From Pseudovirgaria hyperparasitica (Eukaryota; Ascomycota; Dothideomycetes; Acrospermales; Acrospermaceae), in the NCBI RefSeq assembly GCF_010093815.1, contig NW_022985550.1, forward strand, positions 695,074 through 759,073: 64,000 nucleotides of DNA. The letters are read 5' to 3'. This document shows positions 22,433-35,285 of this stretch, one piece after another. Each line of letters opens with the position of its first letter. Position 1 is the first letter of the stretch. The notes below the pieces were generated by a model that was given only the letters and a program-made list of their open reading frames with translations, ran no database searches and was not told the origin of the DNA. The translations under genes and the position numbers were made by a program.

Positions 22433-23763
22433 ATGGCAGACATTGATGAAGACACTATGGAACTTCCTGGGGCTGTTAATGGCGACATCGACCTCAGCGA
22501 TGAGACGCAAGACTTCCGCTTCCTGAATGTCCTCAAGTATAGCCTTCGACACGCCCTGAAGACAATTGCTGATGGGTACCTGCAGTTTCACAGGCGGTAC
22601 AGATGTCAAGATACCCAAGCGCGGAGAGAAAGACTTCGAGCCACACAAAACATCGCTCCAATCGTCTACACTGGCTGCTTCGCGCGAGGCGATGCATAAT
22701 GCTCTATCCACTCCCAGAGTCCACAAGCCGAAAGCACACCAGATCGCTGTTTATGACCCGCACTCGAACATGGCGCATATAGAACACACAAAGGGATCCT
22801 ACACCGCCTCGATGGGAATACATAAGGCAGGCAAGCTTTGGTTACTGCCAGAGGAGGCCTTACATCTACTTGAACGCGGCGACCTTGACGTGCGATGGAC
22901 TGTACATGAGGACACTCATGAAGTGAATGATCGTACACACGAATCAGGAGGGATACCTATGAGTCTGCAAGGTGCATATGCAGCGTTCATAGGCATGGAA
23001 CGTGCTGAAGGCAGGAGACTCACCCTTGAGATGTACACAGTATACTCAGCACTCAAAAGGGGAGGATATACGGTTATGCGTTCTGAGGATTGGAGCGATA
23101 CGAGACCCCCAATCGACACCTCCTGTGCGCCTAAGAATGGAACTTCTTTCCTTTTGAATACTTGGCTAGGACGCCTCTTCTTTGGATCATCACCAGTGCC
23201 CTCGGAGGGGTATGCCGTAGGACCGCTTGTTAGGCCAGGGCTATACAGGAGCTACAGTATGATTCGTGTTGAACTATACTAGGCCATTCGCTAATACTAC
23301 CACGTCAGAGGACATATACCGACTTCTTAACATCGTTTCTACGCATAACCCCACCGCTCCACCATCTTTCTCTCTCCCCTCAGACATCGAGAACCCCTTT
23401 CGATTGACATACAATGTCTGGAAACCCAACTCGAATTTCAAAAAGCGAGCACCGCCACCTCCAGATTTCCGAATTTGTGTCATTGACGCGCGAAATACAC
23501 CTGTGCCCACTCTTTCCCAATTGAACGATCTCATCGTGACGACACCGTATGATCCGCCCCAGAAAGATAAGTCTTTGGAGCAATCGATGAAGCATGGACA
23601 TCGCAATGTCGTACTTGCTGTGGTCGATCAAGGTATAACCAGTTACATACGCTTCAGTGATGCTGGATTTAGCCAGGATCCGATGCACGAGAGGAAGCTC
23701 AAAGCCAGCAGTAAACGGGGCGGAAAGGGAGGCAGAGGACGTGGACGTGGACGAGGACGATGA
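22433..23763 (+). CDS. SEN54: tRNA-splicing endonuclease subunit SEN54
   Basis: Exons 22433-22536, 22586-23256 and 23309-23763, with introns of 49 and 52 nt, give 409 aa. The N-terminal Sen54 domain is clear: IPKRGEKDFEPHKTSLQ, then SREAMHNALSTPRVHKPK, MGIHKAGKLWLLPEEAL and LLERGDLDVRW. Splicing restores PGLYRSYKDIYRLLNIV before the C-terminal nuclease-like fold (YNVWKPNSNFKK; DFRICVIDARNTPVPTL; NVVLAVVDQGITSYIRF). Sen54 is a structural subunit paired with Sen2 in the heterotetramer that cuts introns out of pre-tRNA; it carries no catalytic triad itself. The tail is a Gly/Arg-rich run ending GRGRGRGRGR, a likely RNA-binding extension. An intron-containing tRNA gene lies 0.6 kb upstream. Confidence 0.92.
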
Positions 23764-26700
23764 GCCTCCTCTTCTGTCTGTCTACATTGCAAGACGATAT
23801 GGCGAACTTCGCTGCAACTTTCGAGTTACTGGAATCAATCTCAATCGTGTCACGCCGATCAACCTGGGTCCAATCCACAAATAGAGAGGTAAGCCATGTA
23901 CCTATACAAACACACATATAGCACTTATGATTAACCAGTAGTACCCTTTAGATGGTGAAAAGGGCTTACCAACATAACGTCTTTCCACATTCCCAAAGAC
24001 AGGCGCAGGCCGACAATAACCGTCACTCGATGTCATACACTACTGCCATCATTTAACGCGCGTTTACCAGTACTCGGGTGCACTTGCCACACCATTCGGC
24101 ATCATGTGCGTGTCCTATACGCTGCAGTACCAAATCGGCATCGCCTTCCATCGTTGACCGTTGGCCGATAGTGTACCAAACAATGTCCTGGTAACGCTAA
24201 CGCGGCAACTACGGGATAGGAACTATTGCTACCCCGGCCAGAAGCCTTTACGAAAAAAGAGAAATGAAGAGATTCCGCGGACGTGACGATGACCCAATTG
24301 CCTGGTTCATATGAAATACCCTATCGCAAAAATAGTGTCGTATATCTGGCGATTCTCGGGAACCAGAGTAACGACCGTATAGTATACTTTTCTATGTCGA
24401 GTGATCCATTTATAGGGTCACTTAAAGTAGGAAGGTTGTGCGGGAATTACGCTTAAGTAGGGCTAGAACTGTATTGTGTGGCTGGAATGTCTGCAGGAAT
24501 TGATATGCGTGTTGACTTAGCGATGGTGCTTCACGGGTGTTCAGTCGCGTATTCAAAGATGTGAAGGACTGTGCGCTGGGACCCTTCGTCATGACGGGGC
24601 TGTTGAACCGCCATGTCAAGTTTGCACGTTTTGGGGTTGCGAGTGTCGCAAACGGACGTGCTTCGCGACCCGATCAACGAAGAATGCTGAGCTCAGACAT
24701 GCGAGACTTGGGCAAAGCAAGAACGCATTGCGCCTCCTCGAGGTGCTGCAAAAGACACTTACCTGGTCGAGGCTCAGACACATAGCGGACTCTCTCCTCC
24801 TAAAGCACTTCTCTGAGAGGATGAAGTCGCGGCGTTCTGTGACATGTGGCTAGCGAGCCGTGAAATTACTGTAACACCACTGCACAGTGCGTCTCTCAGC
24901 AAAGCTGCATACAGAAGAGCGCGGCCGGCAGCTTCAAGCGTTCCGGCCGACTTGTCGTGGTCCGTGGAGTACATGTGGGCCCCTCACGACCCTTGCTCAG
25001 CCCTGCGTTGGGGAATGATGCTTGGAATGCTTGTATGGAACCTTGACCCAAACAAACAACCGCAACAGCCTCCCGCAAACGCATCTGTCAATCCTTCACC
25101 CACAAAAACTGCTAAGGCCTTCAATAATTACTTTGCCACACAACTTTCCGCACTCAGCCAGACGATGCCAGAGTGCCAGGGCACCTGCAGCCGATGGGTC
25201 ACTGGCGATACCCGTTATACGCCCGCTGAACGTTCAGCACGTTCCTGCTTGCCCAAGGGATCGTGCTGCTCCAGTAACTCCGCCCTATACTTCGGGTGTT
25301 TTCTGTACAGACCGCTGCGGATGCAGCCGATTGATGCACAGGGGGCTTTCGCGGGGAAAGCGGCGAATGACGGAGCTTGCGGTTTGGCATGATATGGTTT
25401 GTACCTGTGCGTCTGAGGCTCTGTTGATCAGAGGAGGCAGTTTTACAGCATTCCCAGCCGTTTGGGTGGTCCCTGGGTTGCCTATACTTAGAAATAAGCA
25501 AGGTACGCTGGGGTGGTCGATCGACTGTACAGACGGATTTGCTCTTCATTGAAGCTTAGGTGAGAAGATGAGTATTCCTCTCTCTTACTGAAGCTTATGA
25601 TCATGACTGTACGGTAGCCCACATTAGTATTATCTGCTTGTGGCAACAGCATGATGTGGATTACTTCGACCGGAGCGGGATAGGAATGCACTGTAGTACA
25701 TCAAAACATGTGAGGCTCTCAATGTGATACTGGACATGATTTTGCCGCAACAGTGGCCGGTTTGGAGGAAGATTGTAGTGGGCATAGTCATGGGACCGAA
25801 CGGCCCTGGGCTGAGCTGGGCGGCCACACAGCTTCATCGAGAGGAGGACCGATGAGGGCCACTCCGATGACAGCATCTAGCCAGGACACTGGGATCTACA
25901 ATTGTGACTGCTGTCTGGCAGGCGTGTGCTTGTGCGTGTTTCTGTGGGCCTAAGCCAAATTCTGTCAGGTGTGGGTGGATGGCTGCAATTGGCATCGGCG
26001 TCAAGCGAAGAATGCTCGACGACCTCGCAATCTCTTTGTGTAACGATATGACCCCCCTGAGCTGTCGGAGACAGCACAACAGGAGTATCCCATCTTGGAA
26101 TGAACGAGCTGTGTTCCACTTTTTTTTGTCTGGTCTGGAGACAGTTTGGCGGCTGCTTTCGTCCAGTATCGCCCATGCTCGAGCGCAAGACTGTCCACGA
26201 TGGATCTCCTTCCAGCAATGATTCTTTTGATAGGACGAATAGCTCGAGGCGTTTTGGCTTTTTTAGGGCCTATTCATGCCCGACATTTGGGTGTGGCGCC
26301 GAATAGTCCAGTTGCTCCGCAGTAGTTGTATGTTAGTGACCGTTTTCGATTGAGGACTATGTTTGGTAGCTTCTAGCTGCTAGCTTGCTGTCAACTTGTT
26401 CTGCTAAGTCCTTTCATGAACCGTTCCCGTATCAGCTGAGGGCACTCCCTTTACCTTACCGGAAACAGTGGTCGACAACCAATCGCCGACCAGTTTGAAT
26501 CCGGCATACACTGTGCCCTAGTTGCCCGTCTTCAACGTCGCTATTGTCGATTTGCGGTCGATGTCTACATGTCGCTCATACCGGCTCCTTACAAATATTG
26601 GCCGCCGGCACGCTCATGCGTTGTAGACAAAGAATAGACCTTTCTTCGAGGGTCCCATAAATGCCGGCTGGCTTTCAGCGATTCAAAATACCAACAAAGG

Positions 26701-27308
26701 ACATCTCTGACCCTGCTCACTTGTCCTCATCGACATCACATTACCTCCTTTCCCTCCCTTTTACTCTCACACATACCCTTCTCTTCGCCGCCACTTTTGC
26801 ACGGAACGTTCGTAGAATATTCTTTTACTTGTTCTTTGGCTACTTTGCAGTTTGGTTCGGAAGCCTGCAGGATCAGACGTTTCCAACGACAAACAAACAC
26901 CTTAGCATCTTTCGATCTTCTCTTCATACTCTTCTCTGACATTTTCGACACCTCGTCATACAATACTTTCCGATTCTGGAGATATCGGGAGTTTTGATAT
27001 TATATAATCGATCCTCACAGTTGCTCGGCTGGCCTCGAGCATACTACAGCCTAATCACGAATCAGCTGAAGCCACAGTGGTCAGATAGACTCCAATCCTG
27101 GGCGTACTTCGTTCCGGACGAGATAATATCTGCAGACGTAAGTACCAGGACTTTACACTTTGCCAAGTCCTTCCAACATGCAGCCAGATTTGCCTTAGCA
27201 AGCTTAGATCTTGTGTGTCACTAACATCGCCCCTTCAGAGCAACGTCTCTGGCCACCTTCCCACGCTGCACCTGCATCTCCAAACATCAGATAACAACGT
27301 CTCTCGTG
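23764..27308. other. 3.5-kb gene-free region upstream of the HMG-box gene
   Basis: Several frames of 60-180 codons overlap here on both strands, but none has a domain, signal peptide or consistent splice sites. From about 26640 the plus strand becomes pyrimidine-rich, as in a long fungal 5' leader. A candidate leader intron runs 27138-27238 (donor GTAAGT, branch CTAAC, acceptor TTCAG). Best read as an extended promoter and leader of the transcription factor gene that follows. Confidence 0.5.
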
Positions 27309-28999
27309 ATGAGAGTCGCACCCCTTGTGCATCAGCAGCCTCCAACGCCCCCGATGGCCGATCAGGAGCTTCAGTACAACTCGCATCATCTCGCACATCA
27401 CACAACTGATCAGGGTTACATGATGTCGAGACCGAATCCCTCATATGACTCGCCGATGCAGCATCATCATTCATACTACTCCCCTGTGCAGTATCACACA
27501 CACCTAGGAAGTCCAGTTGTCGAATCAGGGATCCAATTCGTGAGTGAACTCAAACGTTCAAGTGAGATGTATCGGTCTGACAGGCCAAGGGCGGCTACAG
27601 CGAAAATCAAGCCAACCCTTATCCCATGATTCCGGGTAACATGCGTCAACTCCAGGTACGTGTCTAAGCCCTTCCAATCATGCCCCTTGTAATGACCTTG
27701 TTTGCTTAGCAGTGCTCGCAATCAATACAGGGAAACTCTCCTCCAACTCCAAGATCCAGAACTGGAAGCGAACTGGGAGGTCGGGTTCCAAACGACTTTA
27801 ACGTTTCTATTCGACAGCGGATGGATCAGGGCTACTTCGCTCGCTCGATGAGCCGTACGTCATCTCCGCAGGTAGACGAGGGTATCTTTCGACCCAAGCT
27901 TCAACCGAAGGCCCGCAGGAGCAAGACAGGAAAGACAGATATGCCCAAGACTCCAAAGTTAACAGCTCCGCTCAGCATTCTCACGCACAACTTGATTGAT
28001 GTTCCCGTCAAGGACATGGAGACATGGGTTAATCGACCGCTAGCAGAACGACGCATCGAAGTCGAGAAGCGCAATGGATATGTCTCGCGCCCAATGAATT
28101 GTTTTATGCTATATCGATCGGCGTACCAGGAAAGAACGAAGGTGTGGTGTGTACACAACAACCATCAGGTCGTTTCGTCCGTCACAGGCGCGAGTTGGCC
28201 GATGGAACCGGCGGAAGTCCAAGAGCACTACAAAGAGTTAGCCAAGATCGAAAGGAAGAACCACGCAGCCGCATTTCCGCATTACAAGTTCTCCCCTAGC
28301 AAATCAGGAGTGGCTCCCAGAAAGCGCAAGAAAGAGTCATCGGAAGCTGGCGATACGGTCTTCGGCAGCCACAGTGAATTTGATGACGATGGGACGAATT
28401 TTGAAACGCCGAAATGTCGTGGCTTTATTAAGAGGTTCAAGAATGAGATGGATGACGTGAAGTATGATCCCGGAAGTGACTTTGGGAGCGAATCGACCAT
28501 CTATCCTCAGACTTCGAATGTCGACATCTGGCGGGACGTTGACACAAAGCCGCTGCCGAACTCGATAGCGACTGGGTCGTATGATGGGGTATATACGTCG
28601 CCATTGCAATCGACTGTAGCTTTGTTGTCCACGCCGCAAATGCAGCTAATGGATTACAATTCGGCCTACTATGCCCCTGTGCAGACTCTTTTAAGCATGC
28701 CCGAACAGCAACATGGGTTGTTCCAGGTCGATGCACGGACGGGGACGCCTATTCCAGAAGAAGGACATGTCGACCCAATGCTGATCACGCGTAGCCCGGA
28801 TGGTTCCAGGCTCAAACAAGAGTATGATTACGCACATGATCCAGTCATGACCCAAACACCTTTCTACCACAATGGTATGGGTTCTCCGATTCAACCGAGC
28901 GAACAAGAGTATAAGCCGGCACAGCACATATGGCAACAGAGCAGTCCTACAGCTATGACGCTTGAACACGAATCTGAATACAATAAGTGGTACGATTGA
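27309..28999 (+). CDS. HMG-box transcription factor, MATA_HMG type
   Basis: Exons 27309-27539, 27584-27655 and 27710-28999, with introns of 44 and 54 nt, give 530 aa. The N-terminus is Gln/His/Pro/Tyr-rich, as in activation regions. A basic stretch (LQPKARRSKTGK) precedes the single HMG box at about 226-298: YVSRPMNCFMLYRSAYQERT, then VVSSVTGASWPMEP and HYKELAKIERKNHAAAFPHY, the pattern of sequence-specific HMG boxes rather than abundant chromatin HMG proteins. A basic patch PRKRKK follows the box. Relatives regulate mating and sexual development in ascomycetes; that role here is inference from the family. The acceptor of intron 2 is ambiguous by one codon (TTAG or TTAGCAG). Confidence 0.85.
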
Positions 29000-29752
29000 A
29001 AGAGTTGCTGAGCCGAGTCGTAAGAAAATGTTAAAATGAGCTTGAAAATAACCGAAAATGCTGTACAAAGATGTCCATGGCTACATTTGATGCATTCATG
29101 CAGTAAAGGCGTATAGAGGATTCAACGATGGGCGATGGAGCTAAGGTTTATTATGTTTGGCTTGATCTAGTTGTCCGTTCATCGGTCTGACGATACCCCT
29201 CGGAGGCGGTGGTTGGAAGTCAAGAATCAATTGATCTACTTTATGTTAGTGACTATTTGCATAGTGTTCCTTATATCTCCTGATCTATCTCAGCTGCTGC
29301 GAGCTCGATCACGCTCTAGAGCAATGACACTCAACCGATCTTAATGATGTCCGCGTGATACCTGTTCGGGGCCATCTTTGTACGACATGGGCTTCCGTGC
29401 CAGCGGATTGTGGTGTCGTTTGGCCTGCGAGGTCTCAGAACACGATCGATATGACCGAGTCTGATTGGCCACGGTATAATGTGCATGCAATCATAAAAAG
29501 AATCTTCTTCCAGGTGACTGGGACTTCAGTCTCGACGCAGATAATTAGTGGAAAGGAAAGAAGCCCAACAAAGAGCGACCACGACGGTGAACTTCTTCTG
29601 CAAGGTAATTAGTTTTAGGGAAAGTGCTAGTAATGAATGAGTTTTAGCGCCCTGACGACACCCCTCGTCTAAATTTTGTCCAATCGCCGCGCCTTGACTC
29701 GACTCTGGATCTCAGCTCTAACCTCTTCACCTTGCGATGAGAGATCAAAACA
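29000..29752. other. Intergenic between HMG-box gene and PSF1
   Basis: No supported frame. Holds the 3' flank of the HMG-box gene and the PSF1 promoter. Confidence 0.55.
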
Positions 29753-30507
29753 ATGTACGGAGAGCTCGGTAACAAGCTTGTACAAGCCACTATCATGCTC
29801 TCAACATCTGCCAATTCTCACTGTTTCTAGGCACAACATGCAAAGCGCACACAGTCCTTGGCTCATCTTCCACCATACCAGACGGACATTGTCCGCGCTG
29901 TGACGCGAGAGGTACGCGACTTGGACAAAGACGTTTCAAACATCCTGGAGCCCTTCGCAGGATCATTCAACCCAGCGACGGAGCCGGCAACCGCGTGTGC
30001 ATTGCTTGTGAACCACCTTTGTATGCGCAGAGATAAGCGATGTCTATTGGCTTATCATCGCGTGCGCTCCGACAAGCTTGAGGAGATGTGCTGGAGCGGT
30101 ATCGATGCCCTCGAAAGGTCTCAGCAGCAAAATCCCACTAGTGGATCTGGGGAAGGTAGTGGTAATGATGGAGCTGGGAACTCTAGCAGCCTTAGTCCGG
30201 AAGAGGAGGAATATGTACGGCAGTACAGTGACTTGCTGGCAGCCTATAAGGGCCAGTATACAGACGTTGATCTAACGGGTAGCCTGCAGCCTCCACGGGA
30301 TCTCTTTATAGATGTCCGAGTGCTAAAAGATGCCGGGGAGATCCAAACTGAATATGGGTATGTCACATTTGTCGAACATTGTTGTATCACGATTTCGGAC
30401 TCATCAAGCCTAGGGCTATCACTCTTACGAAGAATAGCCAATTCTATGTTCGGCAGAGCGATGTTGAGCGTCTCATCGCGCAAGGTTATCTTCAACGACT
30501 GAGCTGA
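29753..30507 (+). CDS. PSF1: GINS complex subunit PSF1
   Basis: Exons 29753-29779, 29831-30357 and 30414-30507, with introns of 51 and 56 nt, give 215 aa, the family length. The nine-codon first exon MYGELGNKL joins AQHAKRTQSLAHLPPYQ. The helical A-domain follows (LVNHLCMRRDKRCLLAYHR; KLEEMCW), then the short B-domain restored by splicing: VLKDAGEIQTEYGAITLTKN and QFYVRQSDVERLIAQGYL. PSF1 is one of four GINS subunits that, with Cdc45 and MCM2-7, make the replicative helicase. A Ser/Gly-rich insert (about 95-120, SGSGEGSGNDGAGNSSS) is longer than in yeast. Skipping either intron would destroy the conserved ends. Confidence 0.93.
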
Positions 30508-31732
30508 TTTGAAGATTCATTGCTTTGGATCACTTCCAAGACCAACGCAACACCCAAGCAGTGGCCTGTAGCTTTCAGCTATCAGCAAAACGTATTCTTC
30601 CGACTCCACCATAACTGCTGAGCGACTCAGAACGAGAAGCTGCAGTCCCAGGCCATTTATTGCAGATTCGTCATGCTCATGACTTTCAACAAATCTGCCC
30701 ATGCTGCTACATAGTGTGCATGTGCTTCCACCAGGCTGGAAGATTATTTCCAACGTACAGCAGCATGCGAATCGCACTGGCTTCGCACGGTTGTGGCCTC
30801 ATAGAGCTCATAAAGGGTGTAGCGCATTTAGACGATCACGGAGAAGATTGCACCCAATTCAGTTGAAGAATATGTTCAGAGCACCCTCCTTACTCACATT
30901 TGACAGTGATTGCTGAGTTGAAACCTAGAATAGTTTTCAGCAGCGGTGTGTTTTCACTTTCGACCACGTTAGCCCCTCATCACACCTGCAGTGATATTCT
31001 CTGTAGGCCACCTGTAGCCTCATGCGGGACCAGTAGACCATACCCGAATTGTATGTGATGTGCGCATGGCCTGCAGCGGGCGGGGGCTGGGTGACGTTTG
31101 CTGGGGTTGAAAATAATCCCTGTAGACATTATTGTCCCAATAACATTAAAGGACGGCTAACGACTAATTTTCTTATGGATAAGACATCGTGCCATTGGAA
31201 TCCTTATAGGGGAATGTATTGTTCCATTCGCTGATTAACATCCAATATGGCCCGAATGAGTGTGTGCAGGTGGGACAATGAGCAATGGCGCCATTGCTGT
31301 CCATGCGTCGCGTCGCATAGTGGTGCCCGTGGGCCGTGAGGGGAAAAAACCACCCATAATCCTAGCGGAAAGTTCTGTTGATACCTGATCAAGAAGTTAA
31401 AACTACGCACTCCTCACATACTCACACGAGGCACAGCACATAGATCCTAGCACTATGGCAGCATCAGCATTCAATCACCATCGTCCGTGCCATCACCTCC
31501 TCCTCGCTATTCACTCTGACAGGTCACTATACTGTTCCCCGTCTCGCTCATGGGACCGACCTTGACTACCGTTCGCGTCCACCCTAGTCTTATCATCCCG
31601 TCAACCAGCCCCAATTAAACCTTCTTAGGTCTATGGCTGGAATTCCGAATGTCCACTGCCCTTAACACGGTGCTGAACTCCCTCGTCAGACCGGCTTCGA
31701 TGCATCACTTCACCTGACGCCTGCTGCGCACC
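30508..31732. other. Intergenic, no supported gene
   Basis: 1.2 kb between PSF1 and the SulP gene. The last 350 bp are pyrimidine-rich and probably leader and promoter of the transporter. No RNA gene seen. Confidence 0.55.
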
Positions 31733-34700
31733 ATGACTAGTCGGTCGCGGACATCTGGGGAGTCCTCTCGGTATGCCCAAGGCTCTGTACAGAACGACGA
31801 GCGTAAAGCGTCCGCGGCTCGTGAGATTTCTGTGCGAGACAGTACAGATTCAAACTCCATAAGATCATACCCAACTCTATCAGGATCTTACTTTTCCTCT
31901 TCGTACTCGTCAAGAACACCAGCGCGATCTTTCTTCCATCAGGCTTCTCATGCACCCTTAGGTATATACCCCAGGCGCCTAGCTCGCGCACGCGATTCTG
32001 TCTCCAATGTGCTCATTCTCAACTCTAGACAACCCGCAATATGCCTCACTGGGTGTCCGAGAGAAAACACAAGAACTTGCCAAATACGCCCTTGGCTCCG
32101 ACACACCTCCACCTCGACGCTATACCACATCTGAGCCCAGGGACAGAACGAATAGCGTCACAAGAGTTTTGGCAAATCATAACGTGACAAACAAGACCGG
32201 CCGCTCTGTAGACTCACTGGACGAGACGTCGCTGTCCGAACCACTATCTCATCAGCCTATACCTCAAAGCCAATTGTCGAATGGTAAATCAACCATCGGC
32301 TCGCGAAGCCTTTCCACCTACGGCATGCCTAATGGGTGTTCGCGATCTGTGTCACAATACACAGCCAAGGATGATGAGCGACAACCGCTGCTCAATCAAA
32401 ATAAATCTGCATCCCAAGAACGGGACGTACAGTATGGCACTTCAAATGGGCTACCAAGCTTTAAAAAAGGTGCAAATAGCTTTGTCAAGCACATATATTC
32501 AGCCGCTATCAACAAGGGGACAGGCGCCTGGCGTACACTACAGAGTCCCGAGACATGGAGCAGCAAGTCTATGAAGCGCTATGGGGCCAATAGTGTCAAG
32601 ACTTTCTCCGCTGTGTTTTTGGGAACTCTCCTGAACATACTCGATGGCCTTTCATACGGTACTAGAACAACACATGTGGTACATGAGCTTAGCTAATCCA
32701 GTAATAGGTCTGATCCTGTTCCCGCTCGGACACCCTATATTCGCGAACACAGGCCCAGACGGTATATCTATGTACTACGTGAGCTGCATTGTATCACAGC
32801 TAGTTTTTAGCCTTGGTGCAACCGTCTTCAAAGGTGGTGTTGGATCTGAAATGGCAAGTATGAGAACAGCGAACGCGCAGAGGCGTACTGACGAGGAATG
32901 CAGATTGAAGTTGTTCCATTTTTTCATAAGATGACGTATGCCATCATGGCACATATGGGCGAGGATGACCCAGCCGCTGTCATGGCTACAGTGATCGTGT
33001 CATATGCAATGAGCTCTATTCTTACCGGACTAATATTCCTCGCCCTCGGAACATTCAAACTTGGGAATCTAGTCAGCTTCTTCCCCAGAAATATACTTAC
33101 TGGCTGCATCGGCGGTGTCGGATTCTTCCTTTTCGTCACAGGAATCGAGGTCTCGGCACGCATTGATGGAAACCTGGAGTATAACTATGCCACCCTTCTC
33201 AAGCTCTTCCAGGCTGATACCATCGCGCTCTGGGTAACGCCTCTAGTCTTGTCGATCGCCATTCTACTTCTGAGGACTAAGGCCAAAAGTCCTCTAATCA
33301 TGCCAGCGTATTACACCAGTGTTGCTGTAATCTTTTACATCGTTGTAAAGGGTATCATGCGTCGTGATCTAGAAGATGTTCGCGCTAGTGGCTGGATATT
33401 CCCGAAGCCAGAAGCTGGAGTGCCTTTCTATAGGTTCTACTCCTATTTCCGTAAGCATTATATCTCGTATTCACACCGACGACTATCTGTTAATTACGAC
33501 TGTAGAGTTCGGTCTAGTCAACTGGGGTGCCATAGCGCAAACAATTCCGTCAATGTTCGCGCTGTCATTCTTTGGTATCATACATGTACCGATCAATGTA
33601 CCCGCTTTGGGCTTGGCTGTCAAGGAAGACAACGTCGATATCAATCGGGAACTCATTGCTCACGGACTGTCAAACACACTATCTGGCTGCGTTGGCAGTA
33701 TTCAGGCGAGTTTATCAAGCTACGTCCAATTGCCCATGCTAACATCGTGTTACAGAATTACCTTGTGTACGCAAATAGCTATCTTGTCTATCAAAATGGT
33801 GGTGACACCAGAATTGCAGGACTACTTCTTGCTTTGGCCACGACAGCTGTATGGATTGCTGGACCAGCCATGATTGGCTTCATACCCGTATGCGTGGTCG
33901 GTACTCTTATCTTCATGCTTGGTATCGAGCTCCTTGGCGAGGCAGTCTGGGACACGTGGGGTAAGCTGCACAAGCTGGAATATATGACAATCATAGTCAT
34001 TGTCCTCATCATGGGTATCTATGACTTCGTAGTTGGTATTGTCACCGGTATCGTTCTGGCATGTCTCAATTACGTGGTCCAAACATCGAGAACACCAGCC
34101 ATTCGAGCTAGTTACAATGGACGAATCGCTGAATCTACAGTCCGACGACCGCCAATGGACAAGAGATATCTCAACCAAGTGTCATCCCAGATTAGAGTTG
34201 AGAAATTGTCAGGCTTTTTGTTCTTTGGTACAATCGTAGCCGTTGAAGCAGAGATCCGAGCGTTGATTGACGAAGAAGCGTATCGTCAACGCCCTGTTCG
34301 ATATGTCATCATCGACTTCAAGCACGTTACCGGGATTGACTTTTCTGCAGCAGAAGCCTTCCAGCGCATCAGCCGCATTCTTCATGGTCGCATGGTGACC
34401 ATGATTCTATCTAGCGTGTCATTCACGACCGACGTCGGCAAGAGTCTCAACATGGTCGGTCTCTTCGACTCTGAAAATGCCGAAACACCACGCGTTTACG
34501 AAGACCTTAACAATGCTCTTGAAGCCTGCGAAAACGAGCTCATCGAGGTTTTCCACAAGCATCGTCTAGGAATACATACCCCTCCCGAATCCAAATCCAT
34601 CTCCATATCTCCACCGCGAAGCTCGCACGAACACTCTCTCAAGACGGCCGTCCTCGCACCAGCTTTCAGCTCTCCCCGTGGCAACCTCCTCCTACAAGCT

Positions 34701-35285
34701 GCTGCACACACCATCGAGGAGCATGGTGACATGGCACTCACGCCCGACGAAGATATGGTGATCCGCCCAGCCTGGAAACACTTCAGTCAACCCGTGAAAA
34801 TCATGCTGCAAACATTTGAGGATGTGTCAGCGCAAAACGAGGACTTCTGGCAGCGTGCTGCACTATACTTCACTCGGCGCGCCCTTGCAGCTGGCACCGT
34901 GCTCTATTCACGCGGCGACGAGCCCGATGGCTTCTTCCTACTCGAGAGTGGGCGTTTCCGCGCCGACTACAGCCTGGACCAGGGGAGTCTGCATGAAATC
35001 ATTCTGCCTGGCACGACGTGTGGCGAGCTACCATTCTTCAGCGACACGCAGCGTACCAGCACGGTAGCCGCGGAGCAGGACAGTGTTGCCTGGTTGTTGA
35101 CCAGGGAGCGGTGGGGGGAGTTAGAGAGGGAGGATGGCGAAGTTGCCAGGGAGTTGTTGAAGGTTGGGTTTAAATTGACGAGTGAGCGGATGACCGCTAT
35201 TACTTCGTAAGTTCGGTGGTCGATTGAGTGCGAACTACCAAAGCTAACTTATATGTGCAGATATATGCTTGTCACTGCTAGTTGA
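31733..35285 (+). CDS. SulP-family transporter with STAS and cNMP-like domains (YGR125W/Vsb1 type)
   Basis: Seven exons: 31733-31961, 32029-32658, 32708-32853, 32904-33450, 33506-33705, 33756-35206, 35261-35285; 1,075 aa. A Ser-rich cytosolic N-terminus with [21 protein letters not shown] precedes the SulP membrane core (from about 270; [41 protein letters not shown]), a STAS domain (about 729-860) and a cyclic-nucleotide-binding-like fold (about 940-1060; [19 protein letters not shown]). This architecture is that of yeast YGR125W, a vacuolar membrane protein tied to basic amino acid storage; the substrate here is not known. Two introns have GC donors: 32854-32903 (ATG|GCAAGT) and 33706-33755 (CAG|GCGAGT). 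A short last exon adds SYMLVTAS; without it the frame stops at 35210. Confidence 0.88.

Noticed and set aside
24844-25552. Overlapping 182- and 176-codon plus-strand frames
   Set aside because: Two different frames over the same DNA, neither with a domain or signal; treated as chance.
33724-33755. GT donor alternative (32-nt intron) in the SulP gene
   Set aside because: Too short for splicing, and it breaks the conserved SIQNYLVY join that the GC donor restores.
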